This document shows, one piece after another, positions 1 to 14,000 of a stretch of 64,000 nt of DNA (position 1 is the stretch's first letter; each line of letters begins with the position of its first letter). Under the pieces are notes generated by a model that worked only from the letters and a program-made list of their open reading frames with translations, had not been told where the DNA came from and did not search any database. Made by a program: the position numbers and the translations under genes. The stretch comes from Paralichthys olivaceus. Lineage: Eukaryota; Chordata; Actinopteri; Pleuronectiformes; Paralichthyidae. Where the stretch lies: contig NC_091104.1 in assembly GCF_024713975.1 (NCBI RefSeq), positions 9,815,580 to 9,879,579 on the forward strand. Reading direction: 5' to 3'.

Positions 1-394
1 GTAGAAAAATAGAAATCCATTAGAAAGTATAAACTTTTGTTTTTTTTTAAAAGCTCAAGAAGTACAACTTATTTTTTCTCATCACATTCATCTTTTAACT
101 ATAGATAAACTAGTCAGGAACAAATATGGTTTCTCATCCTTCTGATTTCTTGCTTGTAATAAAAAAGTGTTTCCGTCTGTTAAAGTGACCTTGAGGGAAA
201 ACACTGACACACGTATCATGTGTGCGTCTCTGTAGCTTAACTCTGCACTCTGACCTTCTCACAGAAGAAGGTTAAGATTGGAGGGCAATATATCCCATAA
301 CACGTGCTACACACTACAGGATTTAACCTCTGCCATTGAAGTTGTGTGTTTTTGTTTTTAAGGAAGATTACCAAAAACAACGTCATCTATTTCC

Positions 395-600
395 TTGAAA
401 CTGGGTGGAAAGATGCTGCATGGGTCAAAGAACTCATTAAATTTGAGTGCAGTTTATGGATCCTGGCACTTTCTTAAACATTGTGAGATAGACATAAACT
501 AATAAAAAATGTCTTATTTAGGAGACTTGTATCTATGAGTGTTTGAAATTTGTTGCACCTTTAAGAGGACTGTTGGGCCTTGGTGGAGGTACATGCTGTC
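395..600 (+). repeat. Interspersed repeat, copy 1
   Basis: It shares ordered blocks with about 52046-52290: CATTGTGAGATAGA, then TATCTA.GAGTG, then TGTTGGGCCTTGGTGGA. Between them the copies are diverged. A short third copy of the last block is at about 8685-8706. Confidence 0.65.
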
Positions 601-1585
601 CCATACTAGTTAATATTTTAATTGGGAGAATGCACGCACTAGACGATCCAGTTGAGTCACAAGACCACACACACTTGGTGTTAAAAAAAACAACAACAAA
701 AAAACAGATTTCTGAAGAGCGATTCCAGAAACTTGGGAACTTGCAGAAACGTGCGTGAACACACACGACTTCAGATTAAAAACAAACATGGAGGCTTCCT
801 GCCAGAGTCGTCAGCTGGTTGCATTTGTCTGTGTAATGTTTTGCACATTAAACTGTACACGTTAAACAAGCATTCATACCGTTGACACAATTCCACAAGT
901 TAGTCCTACTCTAATATCCACTTGGTACGGGAATCAAAATCAGCCATGTTTCAGTTCTAAAAACAAGTCTTCAACATCTGGTTGGTGAGGCCTCCTGGTC
1001 AGCTTGCTCTCATTGGCTATTGCATGTATCTCACCGAATCACTCTTCCCTTTAAACGTCGTGAGTCTCCCCAATTTCAAATTGTAAATATCAAACGTGTG
1101 ACAGTCACGGTTCGAAATCAGCAAGTTCCACTTCAATGTGCTCAAAAGTGATGACTAAGAAAATATTACAAGGTGTTTGAGTTTGGGATTCAACATGTCT
1201 GTGTGCATTGCAGATTGTCAGGGCATGTGAAGTGGCAGCCTGATTAGTGTTCACGTTAGCTGAGTCGCTGTTTGGCTTGGTTTATAGCACTTCCACTAAA
1301 TCAATGCACAAAGACTGATTGAATTTCGACCTTTTAGACAGGTAGTACACAGGCGTTTAGTCTTGTTGTTCTGTTGTCTCTGTGTGTGTGTGTGAGTGTG
1401 TGTGTGTGTCGATGTTTGAGACAGAAAGCTGTATAGACTCAGATGATGTGTGTGTGTGCGCGTCAGATCTTTTTGTTCTTATATGAATCAAACGATTAGC
1501 AAATTCCTTCACAATGAGGCCATTTGCTAGTCAACACTTGTACAGGAGGTTATTTCAGGGATTCACTTCAGGTAGTAAGAGTTAA

Positions 1586-1698
<113 letters not shown>

Positions 1699-1919
1699 CT
1701 AAGAGAGTGAGAGTTGATTGAGGGGGCGACACTGGCATTGTATCCCTCTTACAACGATGCTGAAGTGCGCAAGAGGCAGTTTAAGAGTGCTATGGAGATA
1801 ATGAGAGAGTGTGAATGGGTTATGAATAGCTGTTACACATTTGCTTGTATTGCTCTGTTTGCTAACCTTTGACCTCTTCTCTCTCTCACTCTCTGCCCTC
1901 CCCACCCCCCCCATTTCAG

Positions 1920-4900
1920 TGTATTCTGGGATTTGTATTGTGCGGCTCCAGACCGAAGGGAGACATGTGAGCACTCCAGCGAGGCCAAGGCCTTCCATGA
2001 CTACGTAAGTGACAGATGGGGCTCTGTATGCTGCCACTTTTTTTTCTTTTTTCCACACACTCAGGTTTTTGTTTCCTGTATGTAAAACTGTACATATTTC
2101 ATCGTGAGGTCAAGTGTGTAGGAGAAGCTTGAAGCAGCACCTGAAGGACTTTTTGGACGAGCAGCATTATCAGTTTTATGGAGCAAACTTTAAAAAGTTT
2201 AAATGTTTCTCCTAAAATTACAGACACCAGCTCACTGGAAGCGATTTAAATTAATTAATAACCACCTTAGAAATCACAGTTTTGATTATTGACCCATACT
2301 GATGCCATTCTCAAGCACTTGAGGAAGAAATTCTGCTATTTTTTAATTCTTGCTGGTTGCCGAGGTCAGGGGTCAAAGGTTTAGGGGTTTGTAGGGGTTC
2401 CTCATCTTGCCTGATGATGCTTCAGCGTGTCTATTGTTTGTGCCGTACATGCTCAGGTCACTTGTAGATGGAGTCTTAACAATAACATCATCATCCCATC
2501 TGATATTACTGTTAAAAAGTGCCTTTTTTACACTGTAACTGTATCCACTTGTGTGTAAACGTCATGTGTTGTGGTTGACACTGTGTCTGTCTTCAGCCCC
2601 TCTGGACCGTGTGTGTGTGTGCGCGCCCGTGTGCGTCCGTGCGTTGTATAGTGTGGGGAGATAATGGAATAGAGTTCTAATCCGGTAATCCCGGCACTGG
2701 GCTGAGGCTAAGCCAGGGATTTGTGTGTGTTCGTGTGTGTGTGTGTATGTTTGTATTTTTGGACAGGGGGCATCTTTGGCAGCCAGCCCAAAGTGGGAGG
2801 GTGGAGGGGCTCACACCCTCAGTGCCAGCCAGCATGCCAGTTAACCCTGTGTCTTTTGTGTGTGTAGATGGGTGTGTGCTACATGTTTGCCTGTAGTCTG
2901 CTCCTAACAGTGATAAAGCGAAGGAGACGGGAAGGGTTTAATTTTGGCTCCGGCCCCCCGAGGCTAGTCTCTGAGCACAGGTCCTTTTCTACTAGTTTCA
3001 AAAGAACGAGCCGGTTTGAGGCATCGGCAGAAAAAAAATTTTCACCCGACCTCAAAAGAGTTTCTTAGTCTTTTGAGGATTCCTAGATTGCAAGCCAGCG
3101 TTTAAGAAGCATTATCACAGTTCTCTCTGCTGGGTGCAGACACGCAGCAAAGGTTCATGGTTACTGTTCAGCCGACTTTTTTTCATGTTCTGACACTGGA
3201 TATAAAATTAATGCAGTGGTTGTTAGACTGTTACCTTACAGTGAATTACAGTTAGTAGATGTCAAGTTTTGAGTTCATAATTTCATGAGTGTGTAATTAC
3301 TTTAAGCGTGTGATCCGCCACAGACGCAGCTTTGCAGCGTTCAGATATAGGCTGTTTTTCTTTCATATACAATTTCATATCAATATTTTCATCTGTTTTT
3401 AATTAAGATATCTATGACTTTTAGTTGAGGCTTACATGACTTAACATATCTTAAATATGGAATGTACTGGTTTTGTTTTTGAGGTTTTTTTAGCACTTTG
3501 TAATTCTGATCTGTCTATGAAATTATTGACATTTACAGTTATCTTTGTATTCGCACGGTTGACTTTGAGTTTGAACACAAGGAAAACAAAACATGGTTTA
3601 TATAAACATTGTTTCATGTAGCAGAACGACAAAGCGTTCAGTTCATTTAAATGCATAAATGTTATATCCTGCAATAATTGATGATAATACAACATTTCAT
3701 ACATTATTCATCATGTCATACAACAATTCATATGCTGGGTTGGATTATGTTTAATTTAAGTGTTTTAAAACCATGTAACAAAGTAAAGTTTTTGAAAAGT
3801 TCCAAGGTAGCAGTAGAGAGATTTCCACAAGATCATCCACAGAAGAGGTGTGTTTTATTTATTTTTTTGAAGGAAATTGGTTAGTGGAGGGAGGAAGAAC
3901 AAGTGCTGACGGACAAGGAGGAGCTAATAGTATTTTTTTTGTAAGCATGACATGGGGAGAAAGTGGGGAAGTAGCATTAAGCAAAGGGCTGGGTCAGAAC
4001 CGAACATGCAGCCACTGCTGGAGGACTCAAACCTGGATGGGTGGCTGCAGGGTGCCCATGTTTCCAGGCAGGGGCGGACTGGGACAATAATTCTAGCTGG
4101 GAATTTGACTCCTTTCCAGGCAATCCTTTTCACGCAAAGCGCCAGACCTGTCAGAATGTCCTGATATTGTCAGATTGAGACTCTGAGGTGTTGGACCGTC
4201 ATTGTTAAGTGAAATTAGTCTGTGTAAACAGGTAGTTTCTCAATGACAGTCTGTTATTTTGTTCAATTTAAGTTTTTCTTCATTATAAAGTTTGACTAAT
4301 TATTCCCACAGTGGTAATGAGAGATCATTAATATTTAAACTCTCAATTTTCTCTAAAATAGTTTCAACAGAGTAGTGATTTTTTTTTATCATTAATTTGA
4401 TTATTTATGATTGATTCATTTAGTTCAATTAATCTGTGTATTTTAATTCATTAATTAATTCATTAGTCAGTTATCTCATTAATTTATTCACAGACTGAAC
4501 AAAGCTGACGTTCCTCCTGATTTGAAAATATATAGTATTTCTTAATGCTTAGAAACAATGCGCACCGTGAAATGAGTGGAGGCTGCACAGTGTCATTGAC
4601 TGACCTGGTCCCTTCATGGCGAACACTTACTCTGCAGTATTTAGCAGCATCTCTTAATTCTCCTCCTCTCTGCTCCACCTTTTTCTTCTGACCACAACCT
4701 TCCATTTCACCGGTCACTTGTTATACTATCTGAAGCGGTTGCACGTTTTCAGATAGCAGAGCTGTATTATCTTTGGCTGCTATGTGCGTTGCCGAGAGAC
4801 GTCACGTCCCACGTCATTACGTCATATAAGTGGATTTGAAAGGTCCGTCACGTCATTCCTCATTGCTATATTATTCAAGTAATCAGTTCAGGGCCAAAAA

Positions 4901-5753
4901 GACCATCAGGCCACTGGGAAGTGTCCCGGTGCTCCAGATGTCCACCACTGCTACCAGGTGAGCTAGCACGCACTCTGCATACGAAGGTTTGAGTCCTCCT
5001 GCATCCAGTATGATCTTTTACTTGCAAATTTTAAAATGTGGCTATGATGACCACGATGGTGCAACCAAGCGTTTTACCATAGCAAGATAGATTGTAAAGA
5101 CACAAACATTTGCCACCAGCACTGTGTCAACCTGCAGTGAGATTCTGATTCCTCTTGATTCCTTCATCACAACAGTCCTCTGTTTTTCTTTTTTTATTAA
5201 CCTTCGCTGTTTCTTTTAAATACTTCTTTATGCCTCTGCCCACGTATCTCTCACCCTCTCTTCTTTTTGTCTCTGTAGCATTTTGTTAAACCCGTTCACA
5301 TCATGTTTTGTGGTTTCTCTGCGACACCCCCACATCTGCATCTTTCTTCCCTTCCCATCTCTCTCTGTTCATTCTCCTCCAACTCTCCACCTTTTTCCTC
5401 CCACCCTCCTTTTAATATATCTTTTACTCTCTCCTTAACCCAGCACACAAGTACACCCCCACTCATCTCTTCGTCTCACTGGCCTTATCGCTTACTCCTT
5501 CTATCCAACTCTCCTCCTCTTTTCCTCTCTCTCTCTTTCCCTCCTCCCTCCCTCACCACCACTACTACCTCTATTCCCGGGAGAAGATTGATTGGCTAAT
5601 CTAGCTGTTTACCCACAATTCCTAGTATTGCTGAGAGGAGAGGGCAGTGTAGGCAACAAGAAGACACAACCAGGAGACAGTTGAGGTATTTGAAGATGGA
5701 GCTGAGTGGGCAAATGTTAGAGGAGAGGGAGGGGACTGAAAGATAAGTTTTAG

Positions 5754-5829
<76 letters not shown>

Positions 5830-7259
5830 ACTGAATAACATTTTAATAAAATTATACATTTTTATTTCATTTACACAACATTTCTTTAAGAACTACCCTT
5901 GGCTAATTTTATTTAATTTAGGCAAAATTCATAATGCAATATATTGTCTTTTGAGTAATTTAAAAACCTTGGAAACACTATGTCTTGGTGACCATTTGGA
6001 TGTCCTCTCTAACTTCTTCTAATGTTTAAACTATCTGTTAAACCATTGTTAGTTTTTTTCCAACATTACCTTAAACAATCTTGATTGCATTTGACTCAAG
6101 AGTAAGACACAAACCTATTCTGCCAAAATATAGTGGCATGCATTCTGCAATCGTAACCCTGTCTTACTTCTTCTCTGCCACCAGAAGAATCAGTGTAATG
6201 GAAAAAGTTAAGAAAGCTCCATTAAACTTGATGATTAACTGTGTGATAAAAGTTTGGGGAAAACCAAATACACGTGTTTTGCAGCCAAAAGTGGTACACC
6301 AGGTTGTCCTAAAGATTGTCCTGCATCAGGTCCAACCTAATTTCAAACTACTATAAAACCAACAAAAAAAACTTTCTTGCTTTGGACGGCAGAGGCTGTA
6401 GAAACTATATAGTGAATGTCTCTGGTGTTTTATGACATATTGTTCTTTCAGTTACATCAGTGTTTTCCGTCATTCAGTAAAAATTCAGACTTGGACCTTT
6501 TACTTAAAGGTTCAGTGTGTAGAATTCAGTGGTGAAGTTTCATGTGTGTGAATGTGACTTTTGTTTAATGTGTGGATAATGAATGATCACGTTGTTGTTT
6601 GTAGAAAAGGGAATAGATTAAACATCTGTCTTCTGGAGTTAGAACTGAATTAAGGTTCACAGTTGTTCTCATTCTCCTGATATTCATGTCTTTGGCCTCT
6701 TTGCCTGCTCCTCTGAAGTGTTGGCTAAGTGGATGTTGTGTCTGCAGCATGTATTAGTGCTGTCATCCGGTTTGTGTATGTGTGTGTGCATAGTGTGTGC
6801 ACGAGTCCGCCAGTCTGGTTCAGCACTCCTACCTTGGCAGCAGCTTTTTGGGAAGCGTGTGTTTGTGTGTTTGTGTGCGTTCCGTGCCAGTTTTGAGGAC
6901 CAGCTGGGCTTTCAGAGATTTTATGTGTGTGTTTGTGTGTGTGCGTATTTGTTTGTCAGACGTGACGGTGAGAGTAGCAGCCGTATCCTGTTGCTTCAGA
7001 GAAACACACTGTTTTGACTGGGCTGATAAATTAGCCAGATCACTACAGTCAGCTATTTTTCCTCCCTGTCTCCACACATACACTCTCACTCTCTCTCCTG
7101 TCCTCACTCCTTTGCCTCCCCCTTCCTCCCTCTCTCCCTCCCTCTCTCTGTGCGCTAAGGACAGCGGGTCAAGGAGACAGTGATGAGGTACATATCAGTG
7201 TGAACCAGAATGTAGATTAGTACGCACTCCAGGCAGAGACGCACATAAATACAGACTCA

Positions 7260-7338
<79 letters not shown>

Positions 7339-10042
7339 AGATACACTTGCTGTCTCTACGTACCTCTCCCCTCTCTCCATCCAGTGTTGTCTCTGTCTTT
7401 ATCCCTGTGAAAGGTATCAGGCAGAGGTCAATAATGTGTTGAGCACTATTGATCTGTACGGCAGGTCCTATGGGCGAGCAAGAAGAAGAGGGAAATGGAG
7501 AGGGAGGGATCAATGCTTTTCTGTACAGCCCATCTACATACTGCACTGTACCAGCCAATCAGATCATTAGTCTTTTGTTCTCTGATAGGCAATTCATCAA
7601 CAACGCAATCTTGTGCCGAGGACGAAAAGCGAGAGCAACAGGGTTTCCTCACAGGGAGCCGCTAACGTGGATTAAAACGTCAGCGCATTTGAAATATTTT
7701 TGCCACAAAGACGCTGCCGTGTTGCCGCAGAAGGGTGGATGGGGTTTATTACATGGTACTTGAGGGTTGTCTCGACTGAAGCTGAGCAAACATTTAAGGA
7801 ATCAAAGGTTGTAGCTTTATGTTGCGTGTCTGCTGCTTTTTTTGCCTGAAGCTCTAAACCTGCTTCTTCCCACAAACCAAAATCAGATTTAGTAGCCTCG
7901 GTAGAAATATCCACAACATGATGGTTTGCAGCCATGCGTTGCCTGCCTCTGCAAGACATGTCTGTAACATCAACTGCATTGTCTCGTCTTGAATTTAATG
8001 ATCCAACAAATGATTTATTTCATTCATTCATCTGTGTATTTTCTTGATCAATCACTTGCTCTATAAAATGTCATATAACTACAAAACGCTCTTCATCGGT
8101 ACCTACAGTCAAAGTCGTTTCGTCCCATCATCAGTCCCTACCTCAAAAGCCATTTTCAGACATGCACTCCGGACATTTTCCTGAATTTGCCTTTCACGTA
8201 TGACGAACACAGCAGCAGATTGTCCAGGTCAGACGGGTTCATAACAACAAGAAAATGTCTGGAGCATTCAGGCGAGGGCTGACGTCTAGGAAGAGCAGCA
8301 GGAGGCGGGACATGACGTATAAATTCTGCTCCAGAAATCACATGTTGTTTACAGCACATAGACACCAGCTTCATCCTCTTATCACCAAGGGCCCTTGGAT
8401 CTCGTTGTCTTTCCCAAGGGACATCTTCGTCTTCTGCATATATGATACATTTTTTTCAACCTGAGTTGTTAGTGATAGTTTTGCACCCATCGCCTATTAG
8501 AAAAGTTATCAACACGCCCACTCCCTTGCTGTGAATCTTCCGCTGTATAATTAGGGGCTGGTAGAAAAAACTCAGGGGCAACTGACTCGGACATTTGCGT
8601 ACTCACACACAGCTCTTCCAGAAAATGATCCCGAGTGCAGTGCATCTGGATGTAGTGAATTTAAATGTTGTTTCATAATACAACTGTTGGGCCTTGGTGG
8701 AGGTATCGACTAGTTATCCTGGACTTTAATGTTCAAACTAATGATTTATTTAATCTCTGACTCTGCCTGTTTACGATTCTCGATTAATCATTTTGTACTT
8801 GAAATGTCAGAAAACTATATAAAACAACTATCTCAACATCTCAAAGGTATATTTGTTCTTATTGTATAAGAAAAGCAGCAGTTGTCCACATTGGGACAGT
8901 TCGAATCAGTGATTTTATTTTTATCGCATGTTTGTTGCGTTTGGCTGAAAAAGAAATGCTCGGGTTAAGAGTTCTCCACTCAGAATCAGTGAGGTCACCG
9001 CGTATTATTGTGTATTATTGATAGCCAGGTAACATAAAAACTTTCCTAATATTATTTTCTTGCAGACGTAGCTCTGGGACGGCGTGTTTGAGCAGCGCTG
9101 CCAAGGAAGGCCATTAAAATATAGTTTACCGTTTAAACCGTGTAAATATTCCCAGACATTTGAAAATGTGTCCCGTGGGTTTTGTTGAACTTTCAGCCAG
9201 CCTCAATGAAAGAAATGTATTCTTCTCCTTTCTGCTGCATGTCAGGCATTAAAGCCCTTTCAAGTTGTGCTGCCACCCAGCGCTTCCCTCGCAGCGCGTG
9301 CACTCCTTCATTAACAGACTTTTCCATACGTTCAGCCCGAGAATGAATAATTCAACTCCACTACAAAACTCCATGTCCATTATATCAACTAATTAGTGCA
9401 GCATTAATGTCTGCTCTCGACTGTGCCGTCTTATTGAACTTGTTTCTTTGTGCGTAAAGGTGCACTCTCTTGTTATGTGTGCGTTCGCAGTCGCAGTTTA
9501 CCCGCAACAATGTCAACAAAACAAATTCCTGCAGACTTACTTTCTTGGCAAATCAAGTTATTCTGATTCAAGGAGGCAGCCTCGTCGCAAAGGTTTTTTC
9601 TGACAGTCTCCTAGTTCTGAGCCCGGAGTTGAAATTGAAAGGTAGATATCGGCAGCACTGTGGGTGCTGCTACAGAAACTAAAAAAGCACTGTTGGATCC
9701 TTTTGTATTTCCCCAGGCCAGATGGTTTTAATAAAGAGCGACTGCATACTAAATCTACCTTACGCTTTGCTGGTGGCAACTGTGCCTCTCTGTGTGCTTT
9801 TAGTTTGCATTCAGTTTCAGTCGGCAAACTGAGAATTCACGAGCATATCGTTGGTCATTAATAGTGTCGAACAATAATGTGACCAAGTGATTGATAGTGA
9901 ACAGAATCTCTCTCCTTGTAACATTATCTTCTTTTGTTATTTTGCTCCTCCATCGCCTTTTTTCCCTCCTCTGCCTCACTCGCATCTTCTAACTCACTCT
10001 CTCTTCTATCTCGCTCTTGTGCCTTCTCTCTCTCTCTCTCTC

Positions 10043-10083
<41 letters not shown>

Positions 10084-10991
10084 CTCTCTCTCTCTGTTTC
10101 TCCCTCTCCTGCATCTTCTTATCCTCTCTCTCCCTCTTTCTCTCTCTTTCTCTCTCTGCACTCCTGGAGCGGGGGATGCCAGGGGGACAGAGTGCAGATA
10201 GGACCTGTCTCCATAGCAACAGCTTCTGCAAGCTGCTGACACCCTACTGGGGGGAGGCTGAGGGGAGGAGAGGTTGCGATGGGGAGGAATAGTACAGGGG
10301 TTGGGGCACAGGGAAGGTGTGCGTGTTTGTGTGTGTGTATGTGTGTGTGTGCACCAGTGCTGGGAAAAAATAAGTGAGGAGGGTCACGGAGAGGAGAGAA
10401 GATGGAGAGGAAAGTGTGCAGAAGAAGAGGGTGAGGGAGATGGATGGGAGGGAGGGAGGATGGAGAAGGAGAGAAAGAGGCAGCCGACCCTGCTCCTTCC
10501 CCAGGGACTCAGTGGCCTGCTCATGTTCACTAGCAGAATTAGCATAAAGATGGGGGAGGTGTGTGTGTGTGTCATTGTGTAAGTGTGTGATTTTTTTTTT
10601 AATTTTTTTTTTTAGTTTTCATGTGTGTCTGTTCATCAGGAGAAAAAGGGCAGCGAGTATATTTGTGTACATGCGTGTAATTGGGAGATTGCGTTGTTGT
10701 CCAAGCATACAGTGTGTGTCACATAACTGTAGTGTGCTCGTTAGGTGTGTGCGCTGGTGAAACAGTGGATGCGTGATTGTGTGTCTGTGTGTGCGCATGT
10801 GTTTGTGAGACCGACTCCCTCCCCTGGGTCTTAAACCCCCTCTCTGTTCTGGTCCTGTAGCCTGTGGTTCTCCCCTGTCTGCCTCTCTGTACTGAAGGCC
10901 TGCACTTTATGAGCCTGTGATGCAACTCTTAGTGTGTGTGTGTGTGTGTCTGTCTGTCTGTGTGTCTGTGTGTGTGTGTCTGTCTGTCTGT

Positions 10992-11031
<40 letters not shown>

Positions 11032-14000
11032 ATGTTTGCCCGTTCTTGTGCTTGCGTGCATATGTGTGTGTGTTTGTTCCACTGTGCTTATGTAAGCGCT
11101 CAGAACATGCGTCTCTGTCTATGTGTGTTGACAAGAATACAGTTATATCATATTTAACTCCCAGGCTGAATCACCCCCCCCTCCCATCCTACGTTCTGCT
11201 TTTATTCTTTTATATTGTTTGACTGACGTAGAGGAGATTGTAATCAGTAGTGTTGTTGCAGTATGATGTAGTCAAGCAGCAGCTCTCATCAGGTTTAACT
11301 TGTTTTTGTTTCTTCTAAGCATTTTTGGCTCTCCAGCCTTTTAACAAAATCTAATAATTCTTCATTTTAGAATTTGCATATACTTTGTGCAAAGTTAATA
11401 TTTTATGATCTAATAACAGTGCTGTTGCACATTATGAATTCACGGTAAAATATATTTCTCATAAGATTTAGGATGTACTTTTTAAGTCTTAATATGAAAC
11501 GTTTTGTTTACTTGAATGAATTAGACAGTAATTGGTTAGTTATGGTTCAGCAAAAGTGAAGAAACAAACTTCTCAGACAGAAGGATTATTTTGAAACATT
11601 ACTTTCTCCTTTACTTTCTTAAAACAGCTTCTAATCATTAAGACATAATAAAACTCAAAACATTAGCTGATGGCGTCTTATATTTATCAGTAATGAATTG
11701 TGATGAAATACTGCACAGATGTTTTTTGGGACTAAAGTTAGTAGCCAGACACTCAATATATTTGATTTTGACTCATATAGAGTTAAAAACATGACACCAA
11801 AAACTATGATGCTTTGTGTAGGTTTGATTGTTAAGGATGCCTAGCTGTTCCTAATCTTTATCATATCTCCCACATCAACCAGTGATTTAGTTAAATGTTA
11901 ATATCATCAGAGTCAGTGCGAGGAGTCACAGTCACATTGTTTCCATAAGGGCAGAACACTGGAAATATAGACATAGTTTAACAAATCAAAAGTAAGCCAA
12001 AATGTGTAAATGCACATGGATCATAATCATATCGTTCATTACTGGGCTAACTCAGCTGTGACCTCAGCTCTGCATGTGACAGCAGACATCTCAGGACAGA
12101 TACAGTCTGATTTCTTCTTTGGGATAGAGAAACATGAATAATATTTAGTTGGTATTTCTTCTTCAATCCTTCCCTTTTCACTCGTCCACAGAAAGAGATA
12201 ATGTGGTGAATGTCGTCCTCTGTTTTCCACAGAGATGAGGGAACAGTTTAGAGGTTATAATCGAAGACTCTTCCCTGAATTAACCATATAAGTATAGATG
12301 GGGGGGGGGGGTCATTTGCTGTGATTGCAGGTGCAGACACTGCCCCCTGTAGTAATTTGGTGGCCAGTGCATCATATATGTAGATAGCTCTGTAGAGCAG
12401 TCACATACACAAAACACCAGATTTAATCTCATCATTTTGTGTTTCAGAGCGCAGCGGCAGCGCCCAGCCCAGTGATGGGCAACATGCCCCCCAACGACGC
12501 CATGCCAGGCGGTCCCATGCCCCCAGGCTTCTTCCAGGTAAGACAACCCCCCCCCCATCCCTGACCTGCTCACCTCGGCTTTAGATGTCGCTTCTCGATC
12601 TGAATTCACAACACAATTTCAATTTTAGGCAAAACTTTGATTTCCATTTCAAACACTCGGAAATAATGTCTAGTATCTCTGTACAAATTATTTTTTAATT
12701 AACTCATGTTGTAAAAGTACTTTTGCATTTAGAATTTACCTATACACTCAAAACCACTTTATTCTTCAATTAAAACACACAATTCACCAACGTTAGAGTT
12801 ACCCTCTTTACTTTCACCGACAAAAACTGCTCCTTTCTTCTTGGTTTTCCTGCCTTACTGTTAATTCAGGTCCACTTAACATGAGAAGTAGATCCACATC
12901 TTTTACAGTTTTTGCCACACATATTAAATCCCTTCAATGTTGAATAGTAATAAGACTTTCAAATAGTGCATGGGTTCTAACTGTAGGCAGGGATTACTGA
13001 CCTGTAACAGTTATTTAATACATTTTAAATAAACTTGAATTTTTTTTTATGTATCTGGAAAATAATCAAATCACCAAGATATTTGTTTTTTTACAGGATA
13101 CCATTACTTTGTTCTATGATTGTTAATCCTAATAAAACAGTTCACAATTGTGCCTACAAATTTATATTGGACATAACAGTTCTATTGGCAGCTCTATTAT
13201 GTTAACTTAATTCTTCATATGACACAGTTATAGTTCGGCTCCAGCTCTCCCACATGTTTTTCCTTAAATCCCCACATTTGTCCAAACAATGTTTATTCCA
13301 CTCCTGACACTTGCACTCACCACAGGCTCCAAAGCTCAAACTCGTCTCACTGTGGCTCTGCTCACTCTTCGCTGCCGCTCAACCGATTCATGATTCAACC
13401 ATCCCATACTCATCCTCTCTCCACCCCTCCATCTCCATCCCCGTCTCTGTCTCTGACCTGTCCTGGCTCTGGTTTTTAGTGCGGGTAATGGCTGTCTGAA
13501 GAGTGAAAACACAGAAACACACACAGATATTATACAAACACATGCAGGCGTGTGAACGTGCACACACTCACTAACACAAACACACACACACACACACGTT
13601 CTCCGTGAGGCAGCGGTGTGATGGACAGCAATGGCATTTGGCAGGAGGCACGATAAGGTGGTGGAGTAGAGTAGGAGAGAAAAAGCGAGTGACAAGATAG
13701 AGAGATGGAAGGGTATGGGGAGATGAAGAGGGGTGAGAGGAGAAGGAGGAGAAAGAGAGGAAGAGGAGGGGAAATGTTCAGTGCCTCACACTGATTGTAG
13801 CCCAATGTTTGTTTCTGTGGCTACCGACCACTCACATTGTTTGTTGAGAGTGAGGCAATGTGCTGAGAGGGTGGAGGTGGTGGTGGGGGTACGAGTGAGA
13901 GTACCACTGTGAATAAGCAAGGGGAAGGGTGGGGGGAGAGAGGGTGAGGAGAGACGCATGGAAGAGCTATTTATAACATTGGTGCGGGAGTGAGATTGGA

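Larger units (their letters stand above)
2005..12447 (+). other. 10.4-kb ssbp4 intron
   Basis: A clean GTAAGT donor follows the 1920-2004 exon and the next exon starts at 12448. I see no coding exon inside. The intron holds an hAT-like relic (4069-4950), a (GT)n tract near 5755, a half MITE near 6506, a (CA)n tract near 7259, an inverted-repeat element (about 8155-8655), a CT-rich tract near 10025 and a (GT)n tract near 10931. Other ORFs here run through simple repeats and have no recognisable homology. Confidence 0.75.
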
